Shown one piece after another: positions 1 to 11,310 of a stretch of 64,000 nucleotides of DNA. This stretch comes from Miscanthus floridulus (taxonomy: Eukaryota; Streptophyta; Magnoliopsida; Poales; Poaceae), in assembly GCF_019320115.1 (NCBI RefSeq), contig NC_089584.1, positions 54,866,852 through 54,930,851 on the forward strand, read 5' to 3'. The notes beneath the pieces were generated by a model. That model was not told the origin of the DNA and did no database searches. It saw only the letters and a list, made by a program, of their open reading frames with translations. The position numbers were made by a program, and so were the translations under genes. Every line of letters starts with the position of its first letter. The stretch's first letter is position 1.

Positions 1-1
1 C

Positions 2-286
2 TACCGCGTCACCGGACCAGAGCTGGGCGGTAGCCAGAGCTATGGCGGCCCCTACCCGAATGCTAAGCAAGACCACACCCACGATACGTGCAGGAAGTGC
101 ATGGAGGCGCTCCTCGACCTCCACCAGAGCAACAGGCTCTACCGCAGGGGACACCACATTGCAAGTAACGATGGTCGGCCCATGGAGGGTTTCAAGGTTG
201 TGGTTTCATTGTTCAAGGAGACCCGCCAGCACTTGGTGTCTCTCCACAACAACGCGGAGGTCATAGCTGGTAGTCACTACGTCTAG
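2..286 (+). CDS. Partial hypothetical protein, 3' end only
   Basis: An open frame enters from the left edge and ends at the TAG at 284-286, giving at least 94 codons. The stretch is GC-rich compared with the DNA that follows. It has a Cys-x2-Cys pair (CRKC, near codons 33-36) and a basic, His/Arg-rich centre. I see no signal peptide or membrane segment. An internal ATG at 101 would give a 61-residue product, but the frame is already open upstream of it. I do not recognise the family. It could be the last exon of a host gene or a transposon-captured fragment. The absence of stops over 285 bases is weak evidence on its own. Confidence 0.3.
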   Translation, partial: YRVTGPELGGSQSYGGPYPNAKQDHTHDTCRKCMEALLDLHQSNRLYRRGHHIASNDGRPMEGFKVVVSLFKETRQHLVSLHNNAEVIAGSHYV

Positions 287-2180
287 CTGTTCTTGGATGG
301 CTGGAAGATTGAAAGAAGAACTAAAAGGTCATTGGCAGGATGCAATAGGGTGCTGATTCAAGTGCGATCGTAGCAGTAATTACCAGCAATCTCCACCTGC
401 TGTTGCAACCCTCTCTCGGTCAGCATTGGCCACCAGCCACCTCTAGTAGCCTCTAGGGATGACCATAAGCAGTCCACTTCCATGCGCATGTCATAGATGG
501 TGGCACTAGGCCTAGCTAAGCTACATGACCAACATGCCGATGTCTTGTACATCTCCTGAAGCATCACCTGCGGTGGTTGTGGGAGAAGGAATGGCAGGAG
601 GGATGGCACGCCTAAAGAGGCACTAGGTTCATGGGAGGCAAGGCGAGCAGCCAGCAGGCGGACTCAACGAGGAGAAGTCATCCCTATATAGCATAGGGTA
701 TTAGGGCAACTCAAATGAGTCAAAGGAGGAAAGACAAGCTTACTAGATTCAGTGCGTGAAGATGAGGACTGCTGGTCCTCAGCTCATCAGCTGACGGTGA
801 CCTTCGACACTTGCCATTTGCCATTGATCTTGGTGAGGCAGAGCACCAGATTGACAAGAGACCATGAAGGGGAAGGTGAGTCTGAGAGGTTGATACTGTA
901 ATCACCTCCTTCTCCTTTTCTAGCTGCAAAGTCTCATTCGGCTGTCCAACTCCCACGGCGAGGGAAGTTATAGCCATGTGCCTACGCAACCCCCCCATGA
1001 CTCCAAGTGGTTCAAGTTTCCCAAGCAAAACCACACATCAAGAGGTGAGACATCAAGAACAACACTACAACTTTGCCCCAATGCTTATTCACCAAAGCAA
1101 CGGCAAAGATTGTGCCCAACATCTAAGATCAAAGTGCCATAGAGCACTGCATAGCCGGAGGATACGTAATAGGACCATATCATTTTGTCAAGTCAATCTG
1201 AAGGAGGACGACACATGCATCGAATGACACAAAAACACATAAGGTCCTTGGAACCATATACATATCCCATGTTGCAGCTTGCATGAGTTCCATGGATTGA
1301 ACTCCTGGGCAGTCTCTGTTGAGAGTTGCATAGCGTTGTTTCTAAAAGCAAAGACAATGATGATACCAAAGGAAGGTAAACATTCAAGCAGTTCATCACC
1401 ATATGTTAGGTGGACCAACATAGTCGTTGAACACTCGTCTCACAATCTCGTTGTATGGAAACCTGTATCATATGGTATAGAAACCAACAAAATGGTAAAA
1501 AATCAAAGAGAATAACTTCCAGCCACAGAATAAACCCGTATCATACTAGTACTCCGTATTAGGATATGGCCCAAGATCAAGAAGGCAACACATAAGCAAC
1601 TAGCGCATGTTAGACTTTAGGTTAATAGTGTAGGCTTAGAGCCTAGTCCAAGAGGCTGCATGCCTGCATATGCCTAGCGACACAGTGACCGCGGATGCTT
1701 CAGCTTTGTTCGAGTTTTGACCTCGCTTGCAAATGCTGAGTTGCCGAATGATGACACTACCGGCTCCATAGTTTGCTATGCTAGGCTAGACTACTGGAGG
1801 ATGCTGTCGCTGGCTTGACACTCCCACTTAACGCTTCTACCACCATAGTTTCTCTTTGTTTCCTTTTAATCTCTTAATTTAGAATCAAATTCATCTATTA
1901 GGGTAAGCTAATCATATATGAGGAATTTTTTGCTTTTTAACAGATTGTGAAATCTATAATGTCTCAATAGAGGTTGAATGGTTTCACAACATTATGCATT
2001 GAGAAGAAACTATTAGATGAGATAGATATTATTACCATCATCAAGGAATGTTAGAAGACATTTTAAGGTAAATTTAATATGTATATAATTATTTCATAAA
2101 AATATTGCTTGTCGATACATGTTGTGTGTCAAAAAATCTTACATATACATGTTGAGTATTTTTTACCATGTTTATAAAGG
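287..2180. other. Unassigned intergenic DNA
   Basis: No gene that I can support. Short open frames exist on both strands (minus 358-609 and 720-1034 are the longest), but they show no recognisable motif. After about 1850 the sequence becomes AT-rich and stop-dense. No LTR, terminal inverted repeat or RNA gene was recognised. Confidence 0.4.
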
Positions 2181-2324
2181 GCCCTGAGTTTTGGTTGGGC
2201 TCTAGGTCCAAAATAACTCAGGACTGGCACTGTTAGAGAATCAAAATCAGATGGAGCTCTAACAAATAGGACCTAGTTTTGCTCCACCATTATCAGAATC
2301 AGATGGAGCTCTACCAAACAGGGC
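2181..2324. mobile_element. MITE-like foldback
   Basis: The left end GCCCTGAGTTTTGGTTGGGC and the right end AGCTCTACCAAACAGGGC are imperfect inverted repeats of the type 'gccctgtttggt' seen in grass miniature elements. The element is about 144 bp and has no coding capacity. Inside, the string 'cagatggagctct' occurs twice (about 2249 and 2300), an internal direct repeat. I could not define a convincing target-site duplication, so the superfamily (hAT or PIF/Harbinger) is open. Confidence 0.4.
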
Positions 2325-2464
2325 ACAATCTTACACACAGATAAGTGGCAAATACAAGTGGTGGGCACCCAACATATAGTTCAGGCACACACAAGTTCAC
2401 AAAGTACTGTATCAATACATAGATAGCCTTGCAACAGAGTTCGAAGCAAAGATTACGTTGGTAA

Positions 2465-4689
2465 TTAAATTTCATCGCCAACACTTTTGCTTGCATCGTC
2501 GATGGGAGTGGTTGTCTTCCCCTTTTCTACTTCCTTCCCTAGTTCCTATGCTGACTCCATAGTGCTTCTTCCATGGCCAGTGGTCGTGGCATCGTCATCG
2601 AAGGTAGTGGTTGTCTTCCCCTTCTCTCATTCCTTCCTTGGTTCAAGTGCTAACTCTGTAGTGCATCTACCATGGGCAGTGGTCGAGGTGTCATTGTTGA
2701 AGGTAGTGGTAGTCTTCTCCTTCTCTCCTTCTTATGTCCCTAGTTCCTATGATGAGTCCATACTACCGTTTCCTTAGGCAGTGGTCACGTCAGCTATGAC
2801 ATTGTCAATTATCAAATCAGCCTTAGTAGAATCAATCTCCATGTCCTATTCTTGAGACCCTACATTTTGATCTCCTGTTTCCATACATGGCTGACCTTCA
2901 CTCCCTGTATTTGTCCGTTCTTTAGCCTCCATATCTTGCTGAGCTTTACTTCTCATATCTGGCTGACCATCAGTCCCTATCCTGTTCACCTATTGCCTAT
3001 CTGCTTGTTCAACCTATAAAATCGGACCCTGAGAGAGCTGACGACTTGGAGTAGCACACAAAGCACGATTAGTTGGTAGCCTATCCGATGGAGGTGGAAG
3101 ACCGCTATGTTCGATAAGGTAGGTAAATTTATAGTCCCTAGATGGCTCTATCCTCTTGCATTTGTTCAAGCATCATGCTTTGGGTTCTGAGTATTGATGC
3201 GTGCATCTCATTCATCGCGTTATTTTTCCTTGCCCGGTCTTGGTTAAACTGCCATGTTTCTCTTTACATGTTGCACATCATCTTTGTCAAAGATAGTATA
3301 CTCTCTAACATAGACTCACCAGAAGCTCCTATCTCATGATCATGTGCAGTTGTTCAGAATTGTTGACCCGGTGATGGAGTTTCCATATAGTCTTCATCAT
3401 CACTGTCAATATCCATATCACCCCCACCATCCCAGCAAGTGTTGCACCAACCTCTACCTCTCTCAAATGCATGTCCTCTTGGTCCACCTCGGCTCGCTGT
3501 GCTGGTGTCATAAGTTCATACACCGCTCTCAAGCCATGTGCTCCTCTACGTCTGCCATTTAGCCTAGGAGGTTTATAGTCTAGGAACCTTGCCCTAGCGT
3601 TCTCCAACTGAACACAATAGACAAGAGATCCTATGGTCTTTGCCAAGAGTGAACAAATGATATGAACATAAGGCATCCTCCTCTTTCCCTTGAAACCATT
3701 AGAAATCCAGTCCTCCTACTCACAAATGAGCAAGTCCACAATATCGAATTCGATGTGTCCCAACACCAAAGCAAGTAGCCACTGTTGCATGACTGTGATT
3801 GCCTCACCAAATCTAGCCCTTGGGTACAATGACTTCTTGAAGGCAAGGAGGAGAGCAGCTGATAGTTGTGTCATCTCTTTTGGTCTCCTCAAAGGACTAA
3901 AAGGTTGCCTAAAGACAATCAAAACCATCTCAATAGGTGGTTCCGTCCCTCCTGCTAGGACATGACAAGGAGCATATGCTGATGGGTAACATAACTCATG
4001 TACTTCCCCTCCACAAGTGGAACACCCAAAGCCACAGCTATCTGATATCTAGTGAGCTAGTGAGGATCCCCATCAAACATGAACTCAATGAATTCTTGAT
4101 CTCGAGGTATCCACAAAGAAGCAAAAAATATCTTCACCCATTCTAGAACATAACTATGCGGCCCAGTCAACAAGTCAAATAGTCCGGGCATGTATGATAG
4201 GTGACCCTTGATCTCTTCCTTAGTAGCTCATATCGCTTTCGTTAGGCCCTCAACTATAAGCTGGCGGTGAGCACAACACTTGATGGGTTTAGAACAAATG
4301 GCATCGTAGAAGGCATGCTGAAGTTTAGTCTAGAATGGACCTTTTTTGACTGGCCTTGGGTCTGGGAACCACTCCTCTAGGGGAACAAACCTCAATGACT
4401 GAATCTTGCTAGCTCTGAGGCTCAACAACTTTGAAACTATGGGAACCGGCACCTGTTCCTCCTCCTCTTCTTCCCTTTCCCTCTCCTACCGTGACAAAGC
4501 TCCTTGACCAATGCCACTATGTTTTAAGTTGCGACCAGAGTGTCGGGGAACTGTATCGGCCATGATATTGCACTTACTTTTCACAATTTGTTGATGCTCT
4601 TATAGTTGCTCATTGTGTCGTGGTGTAACTTTTCTTCTTGGGCTTCTTTTTAACCGACAACGAATTCACTTTTTCTACCTGTCGTCTTG
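2465..4689 (-). pseudogene. Decayed transposon-associated protein gene
   Basis: Read on the minus strand, recognisable protein stretches follow one another in shifting frames. A segment around 4260-3970 has the pattern FDLLTGP..W.KIFFASLW. A segment at 3928-3716 ends with IEFDIVDLLICE. A segment at 3676-3330 carries RAVYELMTPAQRAEVD, followed by a helical Met/Gln-rich piece (3320-3140). The acidic C-terminal repeats end at a TAA at 2465-2467. The composition resembles grass proteins usually annotated as putative plant transposon proteins; that assignment is from memory and uncertain. Several stops and frameshifts make it a pseudogene. Element A is inserted in its 5' part at 4690. The first 340 bases upstream of the break at 4349 occur again at 40401. 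Confidence 0.45.
2508..2795 (-). repeat. Three tandem 99-bp units (33-residue repeats)
   Basis: Units start at 2508, 2607 and 2706, an exact 99-bp period, each beginning GTGGT(T/A)GTCTTC on the plus strand. Because 99 is a multiple of three, the frame is kept. On the minus strand each unit encodes a Lys/Thr-rich core (EKGKTTT) followed by an acidic/Ser-Thr stretch. The array forms the C-terminal tail of the minus-strand pseudogene that ends at 2465. The plus strand is also open here, which is a by-product of the repeat. Confidence 0.6.
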
Positions 4690-4694
4690 GTCCT
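4690..4694. repeat. Target-site duplication of element A, left (GTCCT)
   Basis: GTCCT directly precedes the LTR start here and directly follows the 3' LTR at 36750-36754. The same five bases precede the second-copy LTR at 40743-40747. This identifies A as one insertion spanning more than 32 kb with everything nested in it. Confidence 0.8.
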
Positions 4695-4959
4695 TATTGA
4701 CGGTAGTTAACATTCATCATAAACCATCAATATAACTTGTATAAATGGCTAAAATGGATCACTAATGTAGACTTAGGGGTTTAAAGTAACAAATTCTATG
4801 AGTTTTGGTGAATCTGTGTTTCCAGTAGGATTTAATCATAAAACCACCATGGAGGACCTATTTGTCAAAGGAAATTACAGAATTCCACCGCGTAAACATC
4901 GTGGGAAGACTCTAGAAGACTCTAGGAGGCTCTCCACCAAAGCGAAGCTCGTGCCCCAG

Positions 4960-5016
4960 ACATGTGGGGTCGGCCGGCCCCACCTGTAGGCCGGCCGGCC
5001 TATGGGCCCCACATGT
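4960..5016. promoter_or_regulatory. GC-rich U3 foldback with GGCCGGCC motifs
   Basis: ACATGTGGGG at 4960-4969 and CCCCACATGT at 5007-5016 are perfect inverted repeats. They enclose GGCCGGCC octamers at 4972, 4989 and 4993. The foldback lies about 105 bases upstream of the TATA box. GTGGGNCC/GGNCCCAC-like strings resemble plant TCP-factor sites (inference). Counterparts are at 35784-35840 and 41013-41069. Confidence 0.55.
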
Positions 5017-5120
5017 TAGTCCCCCATCGCTATGTTGGTTCTTCCACCGCCTTAAGGATTGCATCGCCGCCATTTATTTAAGTCGGTTAGATCCGAGAGC
5101 TTAGAATTAACACTCTAGCC

Positions 5121-5128
5121 TATATATA
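5121..5128 (+). promoter_or_regulatory. TATA box of LTR A
   Basis: TATATATA followed by 'cctacctagcacc', conserved in the 3' LTR (35944-35951) and copy 2 (41175-41182). It is the likely start of element transcription, with R beginning about 30 bases downstream. Confidence 0.6.
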
Positions 5129-5738
5129 CCTACCTAGCACCCCCCTCCAGGCATTGGCATTTCATCTTGAGAGCTTGAGGGCCGAAAACCCTAATCCATA
5201 TTTTCACCAGGATTAGAGCTAGCAATCAAGAGAAGATTAGTCCTCCATAGGATCTAGTCTTGTATTAGAGATAGAGAGATAGAGTGAGAGAGAAGAGCTT
5301 TGGAGTAGTTCTGGCCTATCGGTGCTCTCTCTATGGCTTGTACCCTAGTGGAATCAAGTTCTTCTTGAGCTTGCTTATGAGATTTATATGGTAATCGACT
5401 TCTAATTCATGTAAGCATCTTGTTCATATTATTCTTCAGGTTTGCGACTCTCTTTTGAGTACTTTCATCCTTATAGCTCTTGGGTTATAGTAGTATTTGT
5501 AGTGTAAGCATGGTGCTTAGACTCGGTTACTCATGGATGTACCCTATTTTCTAGATTGGTGGTAGCTCACGAGGGTGACTCTTATAGCCTCATTGAATCC
5601 TTTGTAGTCCACCTCCCGTTAGTAGGCCTAGCAGGACTTTGTTACTATAGAAAACATACTCTACTTGTGTTTTCTCTAGTAATATCCCCATAATTAAACA
5701 ATAGAAGACAAATGTTACCAAAGTTAGAACTAGAAGAC

Positions 5739-6960
5739 TATTGGCGGTTTTTACAATCAAATCCGACCGCCAATTAAGACACAAAAGAGGAGAAATTAGC
5801 AAACTTAAACACATATGCATTCACTATTAACCAAGTTCCATATATATTTGGAGAACATTATTTTGCAGGTCACAAACACAAATACATGGAATAATTCACC
5901 AAAAGGCGCCTTCTGACGCTGATTTGCGCAAAGGAACAATGGAGACACCCATCAAATCAATTTAGCTAGGGCAAAACACCATAGGGAAGCAATCATGGTC
6001 CTGCCCACAGCCTGCCATGCGAAGACGGTGGTGAGAGGCCATGGTCAAGGGGCGACCAACCCCTTGCCGACGTTACTCAGCCCCTCTTTCGATAGGCGGC
6101 GGCATGCTCCCATGCTGAGGTGGTGCAGCCTAGGGTTTCACGCAAAGAATAGCCAGAGTACCGCATTAGAGCCTTGTATAAATAGAGAGGTACCCCCCTC
6201 TCTCAACACACCACCACAAGAGCAAGAGCAATCCTCACTTGAGTTAGAGCAACACTCTAAAGGGCTTAGGCCCTAGTAGCTAGCCAGAGTTGCAAGGGAG
6301 AGATGTGAGGAGAGTTCTAGGAAGAGCCAGGCTTGTCGGTGTCTCCCCACCTTATACCTCAATGAATTCTTATGCCTCAACAGGTTTTCCCATCAAGTGA
6401 ACATTCGTGATTCCTTTGGTATAAAGTCCTTGATAAGTTAATATTTACTCATACTTGTTTGTGGGATCATCGTTCACCTTTGCAGTGAATGCTCGAGTAG
6501 AAGGGCCCTGATAGAGACTGGATAACCCTTGTATACACACTAGAGTAGTAGTCGATAGCATAGACGTGGTATCTAGGCTAGAGGCTACCTTCGTTTGCTT
6601 TGTTCCCCATGGTTGAGGGGTAGGTGGCAAGTGGTGATAGCCCTATCCGTCCTTCATACTCCCCCACATCTGGGTTTGATGTAGAGCGAAGGCCAGTATC
6701 GCTTGGCAGACCAGGTGTAAGCCGGTGCCTGAAGTAAGCATGTAGAAGTAGAGTTTATCTATCCATAGACCCTATAACCATAGGAATCCATCTCAACCTT
6801 TACCAACTCTACCCTTGTGTTGTCCTTGGATGAACTAGCTAGAAGAGTACCACCGTTCCCTATGGAAAATACGATACCATGAATACTTTCAGGTGAAATG
6901 CTACAACGGTAATTCCAGTGCGCTTGTGGATTATTTTTGTATACGTTAGAAATACCAACA
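5739..6960 (+). repeat. 5' LTR of element B
   Basis: Runs from TATTGGCGG to TACCAACA (1222 bp), almost the size of LTR A and with a similar end (CGCTTGTGGATT ... ACCAACA). The internal sequence is otherwise diverged from LTR A. The following bases hold a tRNA-Asp primer site, which fixes the right border. AAGAC just before the start is a candidate target-site duplication whose partner is missing. Confidence 0.7.
6177..6184 (+). promoter_or_regulatory. TATA box of LTR B
   Basis: TATAAATA followed by 'gagaggtacc' and a purine/CAACA-rich leader. The same motif is at 42221-42228 in copy 2. The position, about 440 bases into the LTR, matches TATA placement in LTR A. Confidence 0.6.
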
Positions 6961-6968
6961 AGCATTTC

Positions 6969-6986
6969 TAGCACCATTGCCAGGGA
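6969..6986 (+). other. Primer binding site, tRNA-Asp type
   Basis: TAGCACCATTGCCAGGGA lies 8 bases after the LTR end. It matches the Athila-type site TGGCGCCGTTGCCGGGGA, complementary to the 3' end of tRNA-Asp. All four differences are G-to-A, three of them at ancestral CpG positions, as methylated-cytosine deamination would produce on the opposite strand. Confidence 0.75.
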
Positions 6987-7139
6987 ACTGGTCATCGTAT
7001 TTTCTTTGAACCTAGTTCATCCTCGTATTTATATCTTTTCTTTTTATTAAAAAACACAAAAAAATATTTTCTTTCCTTTTTATCACCATAAAATCCACTC
7101 TTATCAAAAACCCTTCCGCTTCAAAGGAGGAGTTCCCTG

Positions 7140-7766
7140 AGCCACCTTCTAAACCAAAGATTTCATCTAGCTATGAACTCCACCCTGGCTTAATGGCCAT
7201 GGTTTGGGCACAACCCTTCTCAGGGCACTAAAAATGAAAACCTTTGCAATCAGCTGCTAGAGTTTGAGGAAATGTGTTCGTGCCTGAGCATCTCAGGCAG
7301 CAACATAGGAAACACTAAGGTGGACATTGTTTCCCTTTTCCCTCACAAAGAAGGCTGAAGCAGTGGTACACTGAAGCCATTAGAAAGTATGAATGAGGAC
7401 TAGGGATGAACTTAAAGAGAAATTTTGTCTTGCATTTTTCTCGATGTCCCATATCAACTCTCTACCAAGGGCAATCTTCGACTTTGAGCAGTACTGAGGA
7501 GTCTATAGGTGCAGCCTGGGCTAGGATTTCAATGTTAATACATACTGGCCCTAGACTTATTTTTACCATATGGCATATTGTTGCATCTCTTTTGTTTGGG
7601 TATCAACACACATGCAGACCTATGCCTAGACATGACTGTCGGAGGTCGTTTCACACACAAATCTATGACGGAAAGAGTAAAATTCCTCAAAAACTTCATA
7701 GACAGACACACTTCTTCTGTCATAAGAACCAAACCCCTCTAGGCAAAAGTTATGTCGAGTGTTGAG
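7140..7766 (+). pseudogene. gag: Decayed gag of element B
   Basis: Interrupted reading frames recall the Retrotrans_gag domain of Athila-like elements: LLEFEEMCS near 7255, then EAIRSMN-like remains near 7375, then GAAWARISMLIHTGP near 7510. Gag forms the particle that packages element RNA. Here the frame changes several times and stops are frequent, so no protein can be made. The gag core is followed without a gap by the protease-like region. Confidence 0.55.
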
Positions 7767-8832
7767 GAGTTCTCATTAGTCAAATCCAAATACGAAGCAC
7801 CCTTAGATTCGACTCATGAACCCTCATCCGAACCGCGAACACCGAAGGAAAAATTAATTCATCCTTCAGAGTTCCCTATCAAATTTGGGGATTATGGCAA
7901 TACCTTGAAATACTATGGGCATGAAAAGCTTTCACGTACTTCTAAGGAAGTTTCTCCTAAAATAGAACCATCGAAGGAATGGTTGTTGGAAGTGAGACGT
8001 TCTTGCCGAAGCAATTCGGATTCTTTCACCTTCCACAACCATGCCTTGTTCATTAAGGGGAACAAACATAGAAGCCCTACACAACCCCACAGTCGGTACT
8101 AGCATCATGTCAGAATTTCTAGCGAAAAATCTTTTTGGCAACATGCCGCTAATCCCAACCAACAAACTTTTCAAAAGTCCCATGGGACTAATCTTTGAGT
8201 GTAGTGGGATGGTCAAGGCCATGCCAATTGAAATAGATGAAATCAAGGTTCACCTAGACTTCCATGTTTTTCCCATCCTCGAGTTCAATCTTCTCATAGG
8301 CTACCCTTTTTAAAATATTTTCCAAGAAAACCTTCCCATGGGAGCCTTTGTGGAGAGTTTGGGAAATCTGCTTCTACCACTCACTCAGATATCCCAATGG
8401 TGAAGCATCATCCCAACAATAACCCATTCGAAGAGGTGAAGTTTGTAACCCCATTTGTTTCACCATCACCCTCACTTCGAACGTAAGCCATGTCCATCTA
8501 GCCATAAAACCGCTATTCTCGATAATGATCGAGGCCCAACGTTGTTTCCACATGATATATCTCTTGAGAACGAAAACCTCTGTGCCATGGACATTTTGCT
8601 TAGTGCCACATGCTTCCACGAGGATCACAACCACCTCTTAATCCTTGTCTCCAAACTTTTTAAGAGGACGGTTGTTGATGCCTTCGTTTATCATAAATAT
8701 TGCAAAACCCGTAGTTGCATCGTGGCACTAACCTTGCAGCTTGAACGAAAATGCTCAATACTTTGTGGTGAAGTTGGGAACTATACTACCAATGATAGCT
8801 GCAAGATGAAGTTCCCAAGGTCAAGCTTATGA
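7752..8832 (+). pseudogene. Gag C-terminus and protease-like region of element B
   Basis: Frames 7752-8102 and 8041-8313 overlap and together show a charged linker (PSSEPRTPKEK) and a retropepsin-like core ending HVFPILEFNLLIGYPF. This fits Athila/Tat aspartic protease folds, in which a hydrophobic -LIG-P strand closes the domain. The usual DTG/DSG triad is replaced by GTS near 8100, so the enzyme would be dead even if translated. A further open stretch (8455-8832) has no recognised domain. The reading frame is broken at least twice. Confidence 0.5.
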
Positions 8833-11310
8833 TTATAAACAAAGCACAGCCGGGAGATACCCTGGATTATCATAAAAAATAAAGGGGGATTATTATAAAA
8901 AAAACAATTTTCTTATTAATAAAAAGTAAGAACATGTTATCAAGTTAGTATGCACCTTCGGGTATTCTTGTGTGTTAACCCTTTCAGGTTAAGCTCAAGA
9001 AGAACAAGGGACATACAATGCCTGAAAACATGAGAGTCGCATCGACTACATACCTTGATGATCTTTGATAATGGAACACACACAAAAAGGGGACCCTGAC
9101 ATTACACACTTGACTTTTACACAAAAGTTCAAGTGTGGGGGAGGATGGTGAGAATCCCAAAAGTTCCATGCACAAAAATGATGATGACGATGTTAGCTTG
9201 ATCTTGCTATAAAAAAAGAGAGAGAATAATGATAAAAAACAAACTAAATGTTCACCAACTTCTTTAACTCTTGCTTGTCTCAATTGGATATATCTTGATC
9301 ATGCAAAATCATGCTTTATGTTGTTTATGTTATATACTCTAGTTTGGGTGTAATTGATCAATACACCCATAGGTTTTTTAAATTAAGCATGGTGCTTAGG
9401 TTAAAATAGACTTCTTTAATCAAAACATGACATGGCATTAAATTTTGGTTAATGGACTTAGAGTATTACTTTTATAAACAGTGGAAGTGATCTAAAATGG
9501 AGATAAACCAAGGCCTGATTTACACTGCATCTTTACCATATGCCATATTTTGAGTTATTCTAAAAGATAAAAAGTTTGGTGAACCAATAAATAAATAAAT
9601 ATAAAGTAATAAATGCATAAGCTAAAAAACTAAATATAATAATCATAAACAATAAAACAATAATAAATAAAATCTAGGCCCTCTAGTGTTTTAGCTAGTA
9701 GAGCCCTTGTTTGTTTTCATCTTTGTTTTTCTTTTAATAAACAGGTACAAGAATAAGTGTGGGAGAGTTCTCTCAGGCATAATGAACACACATTTGAGAT
9801 CTCCCCCAACACGTTGCACAACATCAAATGATCAAATATGCAGAAGGATGGAACAAATGGCCCCACAGAGGATTGGCTGAACCTCTGGTTTAGCCAAACT
9901 ATCTCTGACTCCTCATAGCCCTTCACCTTCAACGATAGTTTGTGCAACACTACCCTCAACTCCCTATAATTTTGAGTTAAAAAGAAACATAATTCTAATC
10001 ACTAAAATTAAATTCAATGCTCCTATGCAATTTGACAAACCACACTTCATTCAAAATAAATTTTGAAAAGTGACATGTTCATAACATGTTTAAGATAGAA
10101 GCTTGCATAAAGTTTGTGCCATATACATAAACTTATGCTTGTGGGAAAATATTCTAATAGGACAATCATGTTAACTAAGTTGTTGTGAGGTGTGATATAG
10201 TTCTGACATAGAAATCCTACCATTTCTATTCAAAGTATTTGGGGAATTTGTTTTAATAAAATATAAAACCATAGTATCACATACTCCTCATTTGGTGAAC
10301 AATTCCTACCAAAGACAAATATAACATCTTGCAAGTTTCAAGCCTTCCACATACGCTGCTTGTTATTGTGTTGAGTTTGGTCAAGTCTTGTTGACCCTTG
10401 TTGAGAGATATATCATGCTCCCAAGATCAAGATCACAGTACACCCACATATACTTACTGCTCCTACTCTAGGAGGATGCACAAACATGCTTTCATCGAGA
10501 TCCCTTTAAAAAATTCTGCTCCTACACTAGGGAGGAGACAAAAATATGTTGGTTAGGGAAATACTCCATGTTCCATAAAGATAATGCTCTCTCTCTCTAA
10601 ATATATGGTTTAGAAAAAGAGACATGGGCTATGCAAAAAGTTTATGAAAAAAATTGGACACATGAAGGTCCAACGTACAAAAGGAAAAAAATGATGAGCG
10701 CTTGAAGGCTCATGTATTGGAAAAAAGAGGGAGAAGGAAGAAAGATAGCCATGTTTCATAATAATAAGTTATAGAGAGAGATCATATCTACAAAAGGAGT
10801 ATAGTTTTAGTTTACCTTTTTCCACACATATGCACATCTTGATCTAAGAGTATGGCACTTCTCTCCTTGGATCCTTGATTTGACTTTACAACATATGTAA
10901 TACAAGTATGCTATATTGTTTACCACTACCTAAAAGCTCCACATAAACCTTTTAGAAGCAGGAGAAACAAAAGAAGGCAAAACACTATGCCTTGGTAAGG
11001 ATTAATAGACCATTGAGTGATTTGAGAGTGCCATTTGAGGAGTATAAAGGGAACTATGCTTTGTCTTGAAAAAAAACCTCCAAAAAACTCCAAGGTACTA
11101 AGATGTGAAATTGGGAAGATGACTTTGTTTTGAGAACTGTTCTGCTTTTCAACAATCCAAGAAAACATGTTAGCTAATGCCACAAATCCCACTTGTATAA
11201 AGAATGTGTTGGAATAACTTTCATGCAAGCCATATATCTTAGGATGTTATGCTCATGATTACCTTTATCTCAAAGCTTTGCTCGAGGACGAGCAAAGGGG
11301 TAAGTGAGGA
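8833..11310 (+). other. AT-rich 3' UTR of element B with secondary purine tracts
   Basis: No coding sequence. From about 10140 it aligns loosely with 34340-35500 of element A; shared strings include 'gttattgtgttgagtttgg', 'atgctc.caagatcaagatc' and 'catcttgatctaagagtatg'. Purine tracts like the element's polypurine tract occur at 9131-9144 (AAGTGTGGGGGAGG) and 9755-9767. A short CT microsatellite is near 10590. The region ends at the deletion joint with A's RT. Confidence 0.55.

Larger units (their letters stand above)
4695..5738 (+). repeat. 5' LTR of element A, truncated
   Basis: Aligns with 35519 to about 36565 of the intact 1231-bp 3' LTR, then stops at TAGAAGAC, where element B begins. 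About 185 bases of the LTR end are missing. It holds a U3 foldback, a TATA box and the start of a leader. Differences from the 3' LTR are mostly C/T and G/A transitions, as expected for methylated, silenced copies. Confidence 0.8.
5739..11310 (+). mobile_element. Element B: deleted Athila-like gypsy element
   Basis: A second element of a sister family sits in A's 5' LTR. It starts TATTGGCGG at 5739. Its parts in order are a full LTR, a tRNA-Asp primer site, a decayed gag, a protease-like domain, and an AT-rich 3' UTR homologous to A's own 3' UTR (34340-35500). It has no RT or integrase. The element breaks off at about 11310, in a sequence matching the region just before A's polypurine tract (GAGGACGAGCAAAGG versus GAGGATGAGTAAAAG), and passes directly into A's RT. 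The 3' LTR of B, the rest of A's 5' LTR and A's gag must have been lost in one deletion (inference). Confidence 0.65.

Noticed and set aside
2487..2777. Plus-strand hydrophobic repeat protein
   Set aside because: The minus-strand reading continues a pseudogene and ends in a proper stop; the plus reading is a by-product of the 99-bp repeat.
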